Shown: positions 21,596-32,674, counted from the stretch's first letter. The stretch is 64,000 bases of DNA from Billgrantia tianxiuensis (GCF_009834345.1 NZ_CP035042.1:2294001-2358000); one strand, 5' to 3'. A program made the numbers and translations. The notes: generated from the letters alone by a model not told the origin.

Positions 21596-23158
21596 CTACG
21601 TGGAAGAGTCCGGCTCCTCGTAGTGGCCCACGCCATCGCGGCCGCCATGCTTGACCCCGTACATGGCCTGATCGGCTGCGTCGACGAGGGCGGTGGCATC
21701 CTCGAACTCGCCATCCTCCAGGTCGGCGATGCCGATTGAGGCCGTCACGTGAAGCGGCTCGCCATCGGCCTGAGCCAAAGGCTGGCTGGCCAAGTATTCG
21801 CGGATACGGTCGGCCAGGATGCCTGCCTGTTGGCGCCGCGTATTGGGCATGATGACCAGGAACTCTTCCCCACCATAGCGGCCGGCAATATCGCTTTCGC
21901 GCACCATGTTGTTGAGTGCCGCGGCGAAGTGGATCAGCACTTCGTCGCCGAAGCGATGCCCGAAGCGGTCGTTGATGCGCTTGAAGTGATCGAGGTCGAT
22001 GAACATCACCGTGAGCGGCTGCCGGGTCTGGCGAGCACAGTCGAAGTGCTGCGTGAGCCGCTTCTCCAGCCAGGGGCGGTTGGCCAGTTGGGTCAGGTGA
22101 TCGGTGCGATGCTGCTCGTCGAGGACCACATGGCTGGCATGCAGTGCTTCTAGCTCACGCTGCTGCTCGGCGAGCCGGATGGTCATGCGCAGGTTCTGCT
22201 CGAACAACAGCTCCTTGGCCTCGGCTAGCAGGTGAGCGCTGTCGATGGCTGGAGGACAGGTGATTTCGAACAGGCGCGCCAGGGAGGGCAGGCGATGCTG
22301 TAGTTCTTGCATTACCGTCATCAGCATGACGATGTCCAGCGACGCGAGCGAGGCCAACTGGCGCAGCAGGGCACTGAAGGCGGTAGCGGAATCCGCCGCC
22401 AGCCAGCAATCGGCGATGCGGCAGGAGAGGCGCAGGCAGAGCTGTCGTGGATCGCCGTCTGCCAGCGGTCCATGACTGTCGATGATACCGGCCGCTATGG
22501 GGCCGGGTACGCCCCAGCTGGCGGCGAGCCAGGCGCCGATCAGCGCATGATCGCAGCCGTAGCGCTGACGTTCGGCCTCGGCCAGCTTCTGATGCTGGTG
22601 CAGGTCGGGAAGGCTGGCGACGTAGGCTTCCCCATCCAGTGCCTCGAGAGCAAGTATGCCGATATCCTGGAGCAGCGCGGTGGTGAAGAGCTGGGGAGCG
22701 TGGTCCGGACAGAGATGCTGGGCCAGCTCCTGGGTGGCCGAGGCGGCAATGATGGCCCGTTGGCACAGGTACTCATGGTCGAGATTTCCCCCCGCACGTG
22801 GGCGGGGCAAGCCGAAGCTCAAGGCAATGGCCAGGGTGGCGTCGAGGCCGATGCGCGAAACGGCATCGAGACTCGAGGAGACCGGGTTGCCATTGCGTGA
22901 ATAGAACGCGCTATTGGCCATGGAGAGCAGGCGCAAGGCCAGCGCCGGGTCCTGCTCGAAGGTGCGGGCATAATCTGCCAGGCGCGGCTCGGGTGAGCGG
23001 GCAATGGCGATCACGCGTGCCGCCGCTGCCGGCAGGCTGGGCAAGGTACGGCACTCGGCCAGGCGGGAACGCAGGGTGTCGGGTAGTGGAGGAAGGCCCA
23101 GTTCGGCGGGGCCAGGCGCGACAGAGATTTCCGCAGTCGATATCCTATCGATCGACAT
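21596..23158 (-). CDS. HDOD-GGDEF signalling protein (probable diguanylate cyclase)
   Basis: The protein is 520 residues. The N-terminal HDOD domain (about 35-240) contains TLPSLPAAAARVIAIARS, FEQDPALALRLLSMANSAFY and LFTTALLQDIGILALEAL. A helical linker leads to a complete GGDEF domain starting DHLTQLANRPWLEKRL. Its active-site motif is RYGGEEFLVIMP, which predicts that it makes cyclic di-GMP from two GTP. FIDLDHFKRINDRFGHRFGD and a C-terminal DAADQAMYGVKHGGRD are typical. The ATG at 23158 has a GGCGGG box. No membrane segment is present, so it is cytoplasmic. Confidence 0.9.
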   Translation of the reverse strand: MSIDRISTAEISVAPGPAELGLPPLPDTLRSRLAECRTLPSLPAAAARVIAIARSPEPRLADYARTFEQDPALALRLLSMANSAFYSRNGNPVSSSLDAVSRIGLDATLAIALSFGLPRPRAGGNLDHEYLCQRAIIAASATQELAQHLCPDHAPQLFTTALLQDIGILALEALDGEAYVASLPDLHQHQKLAEAERQRYGCDHALIGAWLAASWGVPGPIAAGIIDSHGPLADGDPRQLCLRLSCRIADCWLAADSATAFSALLRQLASLASLDIVMLMTVMQELQHRLPSLARLFEITCPPAIDSAHLLAEAKELLFEQNLRMTIRLAEQQRELEALHASHVVLDEQHRTDHLTQLANRPWLEKRLTQHFDCARQTRQPLTVMFIDLDHFKRINDRFGHRFGDEVLIHFAAALNNMVRESDIAGRYGGEEFLVIMPNTRRQQAGILADRIREYLASQPLAQADGEPLHVTASIGIADLEDGEFEDATALVDAADQAMYGVKHGGRDGVGHYEEPDSST

Positions 23159-23234
23159 GTTTTCCCGCCTATGCTGATTCTTGTTGTCCTCGGCCAAGCC
23201 TAGCAGAATGGCCAATATTCATACGTTTGAGGCC

Positions 23235-23470
23235 TTAAGCTTTCCTCAACGATGTATCAAGATGATCGACGACTTCGGCCCAGTCGGCGTCCTCTTCCAG
23301 AGCGGCTTCGAGAAACTCGGCCTGCGCGTGATTCCAGAATGGCGCCTCGTAGAGCGCCATGGTCGGGGCAGTGGAGCATGGCGCTCGATGAACGCCTTGA
23401 TCGAGGCTTCATCGGCGGGTAACCCCAGCTGTTCGAAGAGTTCGGTGAAGGGATGGACAGGGTGTTCCAT
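23235..23470 (-). pseudogene. DUF2789 family protein, one apparent frameshift
   Basis: The first frame reads MEHPVHPFTELFEQLGLPAD and FIERHAPLP, matching small DUF2789 proteins. After a break near 23360-23372 the conserved remainder continues in another frame as MALYEAPFWNHAQAEFLEAA, then EEDADWAEVVDHL, to a TAA at 23235. One missing base reconciles them into a protein of about 78 residues. The function of the family is unknown to me. The single-base loss fits the pattern seen in many genes of this window. Confidence 0.75.
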
Positions 23471-23578
23471 GTTGCGCTCCAGACGGCATGCAGGCCGTGA
23501 TTGTCGATCTTTCCTAGATTCAACTTAGCTCGTGTCGAACGGACATGCAGGGTTGCTTATCGAGCATGGGCGCCACGC

Positions 23579-24631
23579 TCAGCGCTCGCCGACCAACGGA
23601 GCGAGGAAGCGTCGCCGCCGCTCCTGCTCGTCCAGAGGCTGGGCCAGGAGGTGGACGAGCTTGGCCATGACGGCTTCGGCGGTCATGCCGTCACCCGAGA
23701 GAACGCCAGCCTGTACCAGGCCCTGGCCGGCAGCATAGTGGCCGGGAGCGATACCACCGAAGGGGCACTGGCTGATCGCAGCGAGTAGCTTGCCCTCACC
23801 GCTGGCCTTGGCCAGCACGCCGATCAGTTCAGGGTCCGCCGGGATGTTGCCCCCGCCCCAGACTTCGAGCAGCGCGCCGCGCACACGGGCATCGTCCAGC
23901 CAGGCGTCGAGCTGCCAGGCCTGGATGCCGGGCCAGAGCACGAGGCGTACCACGCCGCCATCGGCCAGTGCCGTATAGTCGGGGAGTTCGAAACGGGGAG
24001 CGCCGCGCTGCTGGGTCTCGAGTCCGCGGCCGGGATAGAGGATCACGTCATCTTCGATGCGCTCGCCGAGAATCGGGTAGTTGGGGCTGGCGAAGGCGTC
24101 GTCGGCCTCGCTGTGCGTCTTGCGGGTGCGCACGCCCCGCAGCAGGCGTCCGCAGAAGGCCACGGCGACTTCCTGCAGTTCCGGCCTGGCGGCGAAGCGC
24201 AGGGCGAGCTCGATGTTGTCCAGGGCATCGCTGCCCTCGGCCTCGAGCGGATGCATGGCCCCGGTCACTACCACGGGGCGGTCCAGGCCCTGAAGCTGAT
24301 AAGCCAGGCTGGAGGCGGTCCACGACAGGGTATCGGTGCCGTGCAGTACGACCACGCCGGCATATTCACCCACTTGGGCGGCGATGGTCCCTCCCAGGCG
24401 CTGCCAGTCACGCGGTGTCGCCGCGCTCGAGTCGATGGGATCGTCCACCGCCTGTACCGTGAATTGGGGCAGGCGGGCCTGGCGCGTGGGCGGAAGGGTG
24501 GCCAGGGCGCGCCGCAATCGAGCCTCGATGTCTCCACCGGGTGCCAGCCCCTGGGCGCTGGGCAGCATGCCCAGGGTGCCTCCCGTGTACAGTACCAGCA
24601 CGGGGCGATCGGCGAAGGTGGACTCGTTCAT
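23579..24631 (-). CDS. ansA: L-asparaginase, type I (cytoplasmic)
   Basis: It hydrolyses asparagine to aspartate and ammonia. The 350-residue protein has no signal peptide, which together with overall resemblance suggests the type I enzyme. The two catalytic threonine motifs are both present: VLVLYTGGTLGMLPSA at residues 11-26 and VVVLHGTDTLSWTASSLAYQ. A third conserved stretch is VVVTGAMHPLEAEGSDALDN. The ATG at 24631 fits the family start. It lies about 75 bp downstream of the HlyD gene on the same strand, with no clear terminator between them. Confidence 0.93.
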   Translation of the reverse strand: MNESTFADRPVLVLYTGGTLGMLPSAQGLAPGGDIEARLRRALATLPPTRQARLPQFTVQAVDDPIDSSAATPRDWQRLGGTIAAQVGEYAGVVVLHGTDTLSWTASSLAYQLQGLDRPVVVTGAMHPLEAEGSDALDNIELALRFAARPELQEVAVAFCGRLLRGVRTRKTHSEADDAFASPNYPILGERIEDDVILYPGRGLETQQRGAPRFELPDYTALADGGVVRLVLWPGIQAWQLDAWLDDARVRGALLEVWGGGNIPADPELIGVLAKASGEGKLLAAISQCPFGGIAPGHYAAGQGLVQAGVLSGDGMTAEAVMAKLVHLLAQPLDEQERRRRFLAPLVGER

Positions 24632-24707
24632 GGCAGCTCCTGCGTTGTCGTGTTCGAGGGCGCGGCTGGGCGCGCGAGCGACATGATAGCGGGACTCGCC
24701 GGGGAAC

Positions 24708-25915
24708 TCACTCGTCGGCTCTGACTCTGACGCCTTCCGCGACTCGTTCGCCGGGATGGATGATCACCGTTTCGCCCGCCTCTAGCCCGGCGCGCACCTG
24801 GCTGACGAGCCCTTGGCGTCGCCCCAGTTCCACTGGCCGGCGCATGGCGCGCCCCGCTTCGATCACGAATACGCTCCACTCTCCCTGGTGGCGAAACAGC
24901 GCGCTGGTAGGCATCTGCAGGACCTCATCGGCCGCCCAGACCACGAATTCGGCATCGACGCGAAAGCCGCTCCCCAGGCCCAGCGTGGCCAGATCGAGCC
25001 CATCGGCGAAGTCCACGATCACCGGGACCCGCTGTTCGTCCACGCCCAGTGCCGAGGTGCGGGTGAAACCGGAAGGCGCAATGCGTCTGACATGGCCTGT
25101 CAGCGGTTCGCCGCCCCAGCCGGTGATGTTGACGGTCATGCCGGGACGCAGGCGTACGGCGTCCATGGAGAGCAGGTCGACCTGAATCTCCAGGTCGTCG
25201 AGGCTGCCCAGCTCGAGGATCGGATCGCCGGCCGAGACGCTGCCTTCGCAACAGCGGTAGCGGGTCAACACCAGCCCGAGACCGGAGCACGCACCTGCAA
25301 TACCGGTTGGTCCGACTCGCTACGCTGGCCGCTGGCCACGGCGAGCAGTGCCCTGGCGCTCTCCACCTCGAAGCGCGCGACCTCGACCCCGGATGCCGCG
25401 GAATTTTCCAGCGCCCGGAGCCGGTCACGCTGGTTCTGGCGCTGCTCCAGCTCGGCGGTGGAGATGAGGTTGCGCTCATGAAGCTGGCGGTAGCGCTGAT
25501 ACTCGGCCTCGGCGAAGCGCCGGTCGGCACGGGCCGTCTCCAGGTTGGCCTGGGCGGCACGCAGCCGGGCCTGAGCGGCCTGCAGGCTGTCTTCTGCTTG
25601 TTGTCGCGTCCGCACGTCCAGCGCTGGCGCGGGGCTTGGCTCGAGGCGGAACAGCGTATCGCCTTCCGCAACCCGGTCACCCTCCTCGAGCGTCACGCGC
25701 TGGAGAAAGCCGGCGATCGGTGCCGAGACGTTCCAGGTATCGCGCAGGCGGGTACGGCCCTCTTCGATGATCGAATCGGTGAAAGGCCCCACGCTGACCC
25801 GCGCCACGTTGACCGGCACCGGCATGGGGCGCAACGCCCAGGCCAGCAAGGCGAGCAGCCCGAGTCCCAGCGCGGCCCAGATGGCGTAGCGTATCCAACT
25901 GCGACCTTTATTCAT
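24708..25915 (-). pseudogene. HlyD/MacA-type periplasmic adaptor, one apparent frameshift
   Basis: This is the membrane-fusion partner of the ABC exporter encoded just upstream. The N-terminal anchor is WIRYAIWAALGLGLLALLAW. A barrel-sandwich half (NVSAPIAGFLQRVTLEEGDR) and a long coiled coil (AEDSLQAAQARLRAAQANLE onward) follow. The frame stops at VLQVRAPVSGWC. One extra G near 25272-25277 would give APVSG-LVLTRYRCCEGSVS and continue to PGERVAEGVRVRADE at 24708. The rebuilt length is about 402 residues. It overlaps no neighbour; the permease ends 49 bp upstream. The break is again a single base lost in a G run. Confidence 0.85.
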
Positions 25916-25964
25916 GCTCTTCCCCCATTCATGCTCTTCCCTGTTGTGCTGGAGCCATGGATCG

Positions 25965-28327
25965 TCACTCCACGGCCTTGAGGACGCGCAGCTTGTCGAG
26001 ACGTCCGAGGCGGCGGAAAACGAGTACGCCGACTACCACGGAAGCGATCAACACGCCCGCGGCCGCAAAGCCGAAGACCTGGGAGGTGAATACCAGCGGT
26101 ATGCGGAACAGGTCGTTGCTGAAGGCTTGGTGCAGCAGGCGAACGAAGACGGTACCGATGGCCCAGCCCAGCGGGATGGCCGCCAGGGTGAGCAGGGCGA
26201 TCTCTCCCAGCAGTATCCGCGCGACCTCCGCCCGGGTGTAGCCCAGCACCTGCAGGGTCGCCAGCTCCCGGGCGCGCTCGGCAAAGGCGATACGGGCATT
26301 GTTGTAGATCACGCCGAAGGCGATGGAGGAGGCGATGGCAACGAAGATCACGGCGAACATGCGCAGGGTCTCGTCCATGTAGTCGCGAATGCCGCGCTCG
26401 GCCTCGTTGAGCAGGCCGATCGAGGCCACCTTGGGCATCTCCCACAGTGCGGCATGCAGCTCGGCGGTATGTGCTGGGTCCATCAGCAGCCAGGCGCCGC
26501 TCACCGCAGGACCTTCATGCATCAGTGCGTTGAGGGTGTCGCGGCGCAAATAGGCACCGACACCCAGCGGTTCGTCCACCACGGCGACGAGAGCCAGGCG
26601 CAGGCGCTCGCGCCGCCCCTCCATGACCGCCACGTCCAGCGTATCGCCGACCCTGGCGTCGAGTATCCCGGCCAGGTGGCGCGTCAGCATGATCCCCGCT
26701 TCGGGCACGGGTTGAGCCTGGCCACGGGAATCGAGCACCCGGCGCAGCTGTGGCTCCGGCTCCATTCCCAACAGGCTGGTACGGTACTCGCGGTGGCCGT
26801 GGATCAGCGTCGCCGGCACCCGGCGCCAGGTTTCCACCGCCAGTACGCCAGGCTGGTGGCGCAGTTCACCGGCGGCCCGGGCCGGCGTCGGTTCGTTGAA
26901 GGTGAGTTCGACATCCATCTGCAGTACCTGGCGGTACTGTTGATCGATCATCTTGTCCACGGCGGCGAGCTGATAGGCGCCGATCATCAGCAGGCCGGCA
27001 GACAGGGCAATACCCACGATGGAGAAGCCGGCCTTGGCGGGATGCCGGGCCAGGTTGCGCAGCACGATACGTCCTTCGTTGCCGAGCAGGGCGGGGGAAC
27101 GCAACGCTCCAGCCAGCTGCGGCGAAAGCGGTGCGGTGCCGGCGGACGCATCGCTTCGGCAGGTGGGCGACTGACCGCCCGCCATACTGCATGCCAGGTG
27201 CCAGCCAGGGCGGCGCATAGCGTCACCGCGAACGACAGGGCCAATGCCCAGGCTGGTACGCCGAAGCGCATCTCGGGAAAGCGGAAATACGCCCGATAGA
27301 CCTCGGCCAGACCGCTGGCGGCCCAGCCACCCAGCGCAACGCCCATGGCCCAGCCGAACATGACGATCGATGCCGCCAGCAGGCCGTAGTGCCGAGCCAG
27401 TTCGGTGTCGCGATAGCCGAAGGCCTTGAGGATGGCCAACTGCTCGCGCTGGGTCTGGATGATGCGCCCCATCACTACGTTGAGCAGGAAGGCCGACACT
27501 GTCAGGAAGATCGTCGGCAGTACGGTGGCCATGATGCGCTGCTGGTTGAGCTCCTCCTCGATGAAGCGATGCGACTGCTGGTCATGGCGGGTTTGCGCCC
27601 CGGTGGCGCCATAGCGGGCCAGCGCCAGGTCGAGGGCGTCGATGATGTCGTCCTGACTGGCCCCGGCCTGCAGCGTCAGGCTGAGGCTGTTGAAGGCTCC
27701 TTCCATGCCGTAGGCGCGGGATAGCGAACGCTGGTTCATCCATAGCACCGCATAGCGGCGATAGTCCGGCATCAGATCGGTGGGAGCGGCCTGATAGAGA
27801 AACTCGGGACTCAGCGCGATACCGGAGATCGTCAACCGGGTATGACGGCCGTTGACGATCGCCTCCAAGGTGTCGCCCGGTCGCAGGCCATGCGCCTCGG
27901 CAAAGGCGTCCGAAACGACCGCCTGGTCGTCGCGCCCGGCTTCCGGCAGGCTGCCGCTCAGCAGGTGGAGTCGATTGAGCAGCGGCTGGCGGCCGTCGGG
28001 CAGCGACAGCAACTGGCCGCGTACCGGATCGCCGAAACCGGGTACCGCCAGCCGAACCGCAGCACGAACCCGAGGCTCGATCAGGTTGACGCCATCGAGT
28101 CGCTGCAGCTGCTCCAGCACGCCCAGGGGCGCGCGCTTGACCTCGACGAAGATCTTGGCGAAGTGATGGCTGGCGTAGAAACGGTCGCGGGCACCGGACA
28201 GCGCCTCCAGGGTGGTCACGGCGAGAATCAGCGTCATCACGCCGCTGGCGATGACTAGGGCAATGGCCAGTGCCTGTCCCTTGAGGCGCCATAGGTCGCG
28301 ATACAGTTTGCGGTCGAGTGTCTGCAT
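25965..28327 (-). pseudogene. ABC transporter permease (double FtsX domain), one apparent frameshift
   Basis: The rebuilt product is about 788 residues with two FtsX-type permease modules. The first module begins with a transmembrane segment (ALAIALVIASGVMTLILAVT), has a large periplasmic domain, and ends with three membrane helices (TIFLTVSAFLLNVVMGRIIQ, ARHYGLLAASIVMFGWAMGV, WALALSFAVTLCAALAGTWH). After a frame break near 27103-27109 the second module continues, LLGNEGRIVLRNLARHPAKA to LRVLKAVE. With the ATPase and HlyD genes it forms a MacB/DevC-like exporter whose substrate is unknown. One missing base joins the frames. The ATG at 28327 lies 17 bp from the ATPase stop. Confidence 0.85.
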
Positions 28328-28344
28328 GGCGTTTGCCGCCGGCG

Positions 28345-29145
28345 CTACCAGCGCAGCTCTTGCGGCATGCGGCGCTGGGTATTGACCTGCAACTGCTCAA
28401 CCCTGCCGTCGCGCAGGCGCACGATGCGATCGGCCATGTCGCCGATCACCTCATTGTGGGTGATGATCGCCACGGTGGTGCCGGTTTCGCGGTTGATGCG
28501 CTCGAGGACTTCCAGCACCCGGATGCCGGTCTGGAAGTCGAGGGCGCCGGTGGGCTCGTCGCATAGCATCACGTCAGGCTGCTTGGCCACGGCGCGGGCA
28601 ATGGCCACCCGCTGTTGCTCGCCGCCAGAGAGCTGCGAAGGGAAGTGGTCGAGACGGTGCTCGAGGCCCACCAGCGCCAGGGCCTCCTCGGGGGACAGCG
28701 GGTGGCGGCTGATATCGGTGACGACGGCGACGTTCTCCCGCGCGGTGAGGCTCGAGATCAAATTGTAGAACTGGAAAACGAAGCCGACATGATGTCGCCG
28801 AAAGCGGGTCAGCTCGCGCTGGTTGGCGCGTGCCAGGTCAATGCCCTGGGCCTGTGCGGGCGAAGCCCTATTGGAGTTGTAGTGGCGAGAAGCGGGGTGG
28901 CGAGGGGCGGAGTGTTGAGAGTCGCGTGGGTCGCTCGGATAGTAAAGCAGCGAGCCCTCGCTGGGGCTGTCCAGACCGCCCAGAATGTTGAGCAGGGTGG
29001 ACTTGCCCGAGCCGGAAGCCCCCAGCATCACCACCAGCTCCGCCGCATGCAGCTCCAGGTCGACGCCGCGCAGCGCCTGGATGGTGATTTCACCCATCGG
29101 GTAGAAGCGCTTCAGGCCGCGGGCCTGGAACACGACGCGGGACAT
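28345..29145 (-). CDS. ABC transporter ATP-binding protein (LolD/MacB type)
   Basis: The 266-residue nucleotide-binding subunit of the exporter encoded downstream. Walker A is [18 protein letters not shown] (about 40-57), the Q-loop is VFQFYNL, the signature is [14 protein letters not shown] and Walker B is [12 protein letters not shown]. An unusual insertion of about 34 residues (roughly 67-100), rich in Ser, Pro, His, Asn and Arg, lies between EGS and GIDLARANQ, where relatives have only a few residues. It leaves all catalytic motifs intact. This is the first gene of an operon with the permease and the HlyD protein. Confidence 0.92.
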   Translation of the reverse strand: MSRVVFQARGLKRFYPMGEITIQALRGVDLELHAAELVVMLGASGSGKSTLLNILGGLDSPSEGSLLYYPSDPRDSQHSAPRHPASRHYNSNRASPAQAQGIDLARANQRELTRFRRHHVGFVFQFYNLISSLTARENVAVVTDISRHPLSPEEALALVGLEHRLDHFPSQLSGGEQQRVAIARAVAKQPDVMLCDEPTGALDFQTGIRVLEVLERINRETGTTVAIITHNEVIGDMADRIVRLRDGRVEQLQVNTQRRMPQELRW

Positions 29146-29247
29146 GACGTAGGGGCTGCCTCGTGGAGAAAGAATAGAAACAGGCTAGCACGCCAAGGCG
29201 CCGATACGGTGTTGATCGAGGTCAAGCCGCGTTCAGGTTGGCGGGGG

Positions 29248-30462
29248 TTAATGCGTGAATAGCTTCCCGCTCTGATCCAGATCCAGGCGACGATTGCGCC
29301 CGGCCAGCAGGGCGAAGGCGGCGGCAGCGGCCACGATCAACAGCAGCACGGCGGTGACCGTGCCCATGCTCACTTCGAGCTGCAGCAGCACGCCTACCGC
29401 GAGGGGCCCCATGGCGGCCAGGGTGTAGCCGCCGCCCTGGGCCAGGCCGGAGAGCTTGCCTGCCAGGCGTGAATTGGCCGTACGCAGCACGATCAGGGTC
29501 AGCGCGAGGCTGAAACTGCCGCCCTGGCCGAGCCCCAGCAGCACCACGCCCGGCCAGCGCCATTGAACGTCGGCCTGCAGGAGTAGCCACAGGCCGCCCG
29601 CTACGCAGCCCAACACCAGCAGCAGCGCCGGGCGCTGGTCGCGACCGAAGCGCGCCAGCCATGGCGCGCCCAGTGCCGAGATCAGCTGCACCATGACCGA
29701 AGCGCCCATCAACCAGCCAGCTTCGGCTTCGCTATAACCGCGGCTCTGGAGCAGGGTCGGCAGCCAGCCGAAGACGATATAGGCAAGAGAGGATTGCGTG
29801 CCCATCAGCAGCATCACCTGCCAGGCCAACGGCTGCCCGAGCAGCTCGCGCATGCTGCCGCCGGGGGGCGGCGCGGGCAGGTTGCGAGGCGCGCGCGGCA
29901 TCAGCGACACCCAGGCGAGCAGGGCCACCGCGGCCAGCAGCCCCCAGCTCACCAGGCTCCAGCGCCAGCTGCCCATGGCATCGGCCAAGGGGATGCTCAA
30001 GCCGGCGCCGAGGGCGCCACCCAGGCACAGGGCCATGGTGTAGACCCCGGTCATCAGGTCCGCTCCGCCGGGCAGTTCGCGCTTGACCAGGGCCGGAAGC
30101 AGCGTGCCGGCGACGCCGATGGCAGCGCCCACCAGCAGGGTGCCGCCGAACAGTAGCGGGAGCGGCGGTGCGCCGCGCAACATCAGCCCGAGAATCAACA
30201 GGCCGAGAGCCAGGGCCAGGGTGTTCTCGGGCCCCGTGCGCTTGGCAAGCCAGGGCGCCAGCGGCGCGAAGATACCCAGGCAGAGTACCGGCAGGGTGGT
30301 CAGGGCACCGATGGCCAATGGCGACAGGCCGGTGTCCGCCTTGATCCGGACCAGCAGCGGAGCGAGGGAGGAAAGCGCCGGCCTCAGGTTGAGGCCGACG
30401 AGAACCATCAGCAACAGAAACAGCGCAATGCGACGAGGATCGGGTCTGGCGTCAGTCGTCAT
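29248..30462 (-). CDS. MFS transporter, CynX/NimT family
   Basis: A 404-residue integral membrane protein with about twelve hydrophobic segments and a short central loop (MPRAPRNLPAPPPGGSMREL). The N-terminus LLLMVLVGLNLRPALSSLAP, with APLLVRIKADTGLS after it, is the hallmark of the CynX/NimT (cyanate, 2-nitroimidazole) branch of the major facilitator superfamily. LPALVKRELPGGADLMTGVY also fits. The substrate cannot be assigned. It is transcribed alone, between the ABC ATPase and rhlE, both on the same strand. Confidence 0.87.
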   Translation of the reverse strand: MTTDARPDPRRIALFLLLMVLVGLNLRPALSSLAPLLVRIKADTGLSPLAIGALTTLPVLCLGIFAPLAPWLAKRTGPENTLALALGLLILGLMLRGAPPLPLLFGGTLLVGAAIGVAGTLLPALVKRELPGGADLMTGVYTMALCLGGALGAGLSIPLADAMGSWRWSLVSWGLLAAVALLAWVSLMPRAPRNLPAPPPGGSMRELLGQPLAWQVMLLMGTQSSLAYIVFGWLPTLLQSRGYSEAEAGWLMGASVMVQLISALGAPWLARFGRDQRPALLLVLGCVAGGLWLLLQADVQWRWPGVVLLGLGQGGSFSLALTLIVLRTANSRLAGKLSGLAQGGGYTLAAMGPLAVGVLLQLEVSMGTVTAVLLLIVAAAAAFALLAGRNRRLDLDQSGKLFTH

Positions 30463-30586
30463 GGCCTTGCCACTTGTCGGTTCTCCTGTTCATTGCCGTC
30501 GCTGAAAAACCCCTCGCCGCGACGAGCAATTCCCAAAATCTCTCCCGCTACCTCGTCCGCTACCAGGCCTCTAGCGGATAAGCCGC

Positions 30587-31921
30587 TCAGGCGCGACGTG
30601 CACGCTGGCCGCCGCGGCTGCGCCGACGGCGCGGTGCCTGGCCGTCACCGTTGCCATTACCGTTGGCAGCGTTGCCGTTACCGTTGCGCTGACCGGACTG
30701 ACCTCGATTGGCGCCGTCCTGGCGAGGTTGGCTGCGACCGCCGCGTCGGTTGCGGCCGTTCTCGATCGGTTCGGGCTTGGCATTCGGGTCGGGCTCGAAG
30801 CCGGGTTCGATGTGCTTTTGCAGGTCGCGCTTGATCAGTCGCTCGATACCCTTCAGCAGACCGTGTTCATCGACGCAGACCAGCGAGACGGCTTGGCCGT
30901 CGCTGCCGGCACGACCGGTGCGGCCAATACGGTGCACGTAATCCTCGGCGACGTTGGGCAGCTCGAAGTTGACCACATGGGGCAGTTCGCTGATGTCCAG
31001 GCCGCGGGCAGCGATGTCGGTCGCCACCAGCACCTGCAGGTCGCCGCTCTTGAAGGCCGCCAGCGCCTTGGTGCGTGCCGACTGGCTCTTGTTGCCATGG
31101 ATGGCCATGGCCGGAATGTCCTGCTTGGAGAGCTGTTCGGCCAGGCGGTTGGCGCCATGCTTGGTACGGGTGAAGACCAGCACCTGATGCCAGGCGTGGC
31201 GGGTGATCAGATGGGCGAGCAGTTCGCGCTTCTTGTCGCGGTCGACGCGGTAGACCGCCTGGTCGACGGTCTCGGCGGTGGTGTTGCGACGCGCGACTTC
31301 GATGCGCTCGGGGTTGTCGAGCAACTTGTCGGCCAGTGCCTGGATCTCGTCGGAGAAGGTCGCCGAGAACAGCAGGTTCTGGCGCTTATCGGGCAGCAGG
31401 CGCAGCACCTTGCGAATGTCGTGGATGAAGCCCATGTCGAGCATGCGGTCGGCTTCATCGAGTACCAGGATCTCCACGCGCGAGAGATCGACGTGTTTCT
31501 GCTGTTGCAGGTCGAGCAGGCGGCCGGGGGTGGCCACCAGCACGTCGAGCCCGGGGCGAATGGCATCCACCTGGGGCTGCTGGTCCACGCCGCCGAAGAT
31601 GACGTGACTCTTCAGCGTCAAATGGCGGCCGTAGTCGGCGACGCTTTCGCCCACCTGGGCGGCCAGCTCGCGCGTGGGTGTCAGCACCAGTGCGCGTATC
31701 TGGCGTTGGCCCGGGCGCGGCCCGTCGGCCAGGCGCTGCAGCATCGGCAGGGTGAAGCCGGCGGTCTTGCCGGTGCCGGTCTGGGCGCTGGCCAGCAGGT
31801 CGCCGCCCTTGAGCACGGCGGGAATGGCCTGGCGCTGGATTGGGGTTGGGGTGGTGTAGCCCTGGGCCTCGACGGCACGCAGCAGTTCGGCACGCAGGCC
31901 GAGTTCGGAAAAAAGGGTCAT
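30587..31921 (-). CDS. rhlE: DEAD-box RNA helicase, RhlE type
   Basis: A 444-residue ATP-dependent RNA helicase. It starts [20 protein letters not shown] and has the Q motif ([11 protein letters not shown]), motif [35 protein letters not shown] in [16 protein letters not shown] in [12 protein letters not shown], and motif [12 protein letters not shown]. The C-terminal tail beyond about residue 375 is low-complexity, rich in Arg, Gly, Asn and Gln ([20 protein letters not shown]), a typical RNA-binding tail. The ATG at 31921 is the family start; upstream residues in the frame are not conserved. Confidence 0.93.
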   Translation of the reverse strand: MTLFSELGLRAELLRAVEAQGYTTPTPIQRQAIPAVLKGGDLLASAQTGTGKTAGFTLPMLQRLADGPRPGQRQIRALVLTPTRELAAQVGESVADYGRHLTLKSHVIFGGVDQQPQVDAIRPGLDVLVATPGRLLDLQQQKHVDLSRVEILVLDEADRMLDMGFIHDIRKVLRLLPDKRQNLLFSATFSDEIQALADKLLDNPERIEVARRNTTAETVDQAVYRVDRDKKRELLAHLITRHAWHQVLVFTRTKHGANRLAEQLSKQDIPAMAIHGNKSQSARTKALAAFKSGDLQVLVATDIAARGLDISELPHVVNFELPNVAEDYVHRIGRTGRAGSDGQAVSLVCVDEHGLLKGIERLIKRDLQKHIEPGFEPDPNAKPEPIENGRNRRGGRSQPRQDGANRGQSGQRNGNGNAANGNGNGDGQAPRRRRSRGGQRARRA

Positions 31922-32086
31922 GCGGTCTCCGCAGATACGTCTTCGCCATGCCATGTGCAGCGGCACATGACCAGTCCCGGGCCAAGACGTGAGAAATTCG
32001 GTTCAGGGGCGCGGCAGGAGGGACCACGAATCGCCGCGAGGCGCCAGTATGACACAGCCATATCGAACATGCAGTAAGACCGTGCT

Positions 32087-32674
32087 TCACCGCACCTGCC
32101 GGATGCCGGCGGCGATCTCGGCGGCGACCTGATCCCAGCTGCTGCCCAGGGCGCGTACCAGGGCAGGGTAGCCGTCGTCGTCGAGCTCTGTTTCGCTATG
32201 GAAGCGTTCCATGGCCAGCAGGCGTCCGTCGGGAGCCAGCAGCTGCCACTGGCCGCTGGCAATGGCCAGTCCGTCATGGCGCCCCTGGAAGCGATCCACC
32301 TCGATGCGCAGGCGCAGTGCTTCGCTGCGCCCGAGGCTGGCCTCGTCGCGCATCACGCGGGTATCCGGCAGCCGCTCGGCCAGGCGTGCGCGCAGGCCAC
32401 GCTCCAGCTGGCGCCCCAGCGGTTCGGCCCAGAGATGCTGGCGGGCGGCGTTGAGCGTAATGTCGTCGAGCTGCAGCACGATACCGTCGACGTCCAGGTA
32501 GTGCGCCAGGCGTGGCGACTGCACCACCAGCAGGTGCCCCGCGGCCGGGCTGGTGGCCGGCAGGGCCACGCCGGTGTCCGGCAGCATGTAACGATTGGCC
32601 GGGGCGCTTGGCGACGCACAGCCGGTGAGCAGCAGCAAGGCCGTCAGCAGGACGGGCCAGGACATCCACTTCAT
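32087..32674 (-). CDS. pqiC: PqiC family outer-membrane lipoprotein
   Basis: A 195-residue lipoprotein with a lipobox signal peptide (VLLTALLLLTGCASPS; the Cys is lipidated). The mature part has the PqiC/YmbA (DUF330) features YMLPDTG and VVQSPRLAHYLDVDGIVLQ. It anchors the PqiB needle to the outer membrane in the Pqi lipid-transport system. It is the last gene of pqiABC, 53 bp after pqiB. The start at 32674 is chosen because the signal peptide begins there. Confidence 0.9.
   Translation of the reverse strand: MKWMSWPVLLTALLLLTGCASPSAPANRYMLPDTGVALPATSPAAGHLLVVQSPRLAHYLDVDGIVLQLDDITLNAARQHLWAEPLGRQLERGLRARLAERLPDTRVMRDEASLGRSEALRLRIEVDRFQGRHDGLAIASGQWQLLAPDGRLLAMERFHSETELDDDGYPALVRALGSSWDQVAAEIAAGIRQVR

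Noticed and set aside
28846..28947. The insertion in the ABC ATPase as a frameshifted pair
   Set aside because: The frame stays open and the flanking motifs are in the same frame, so compensating indels are possible but not needed.
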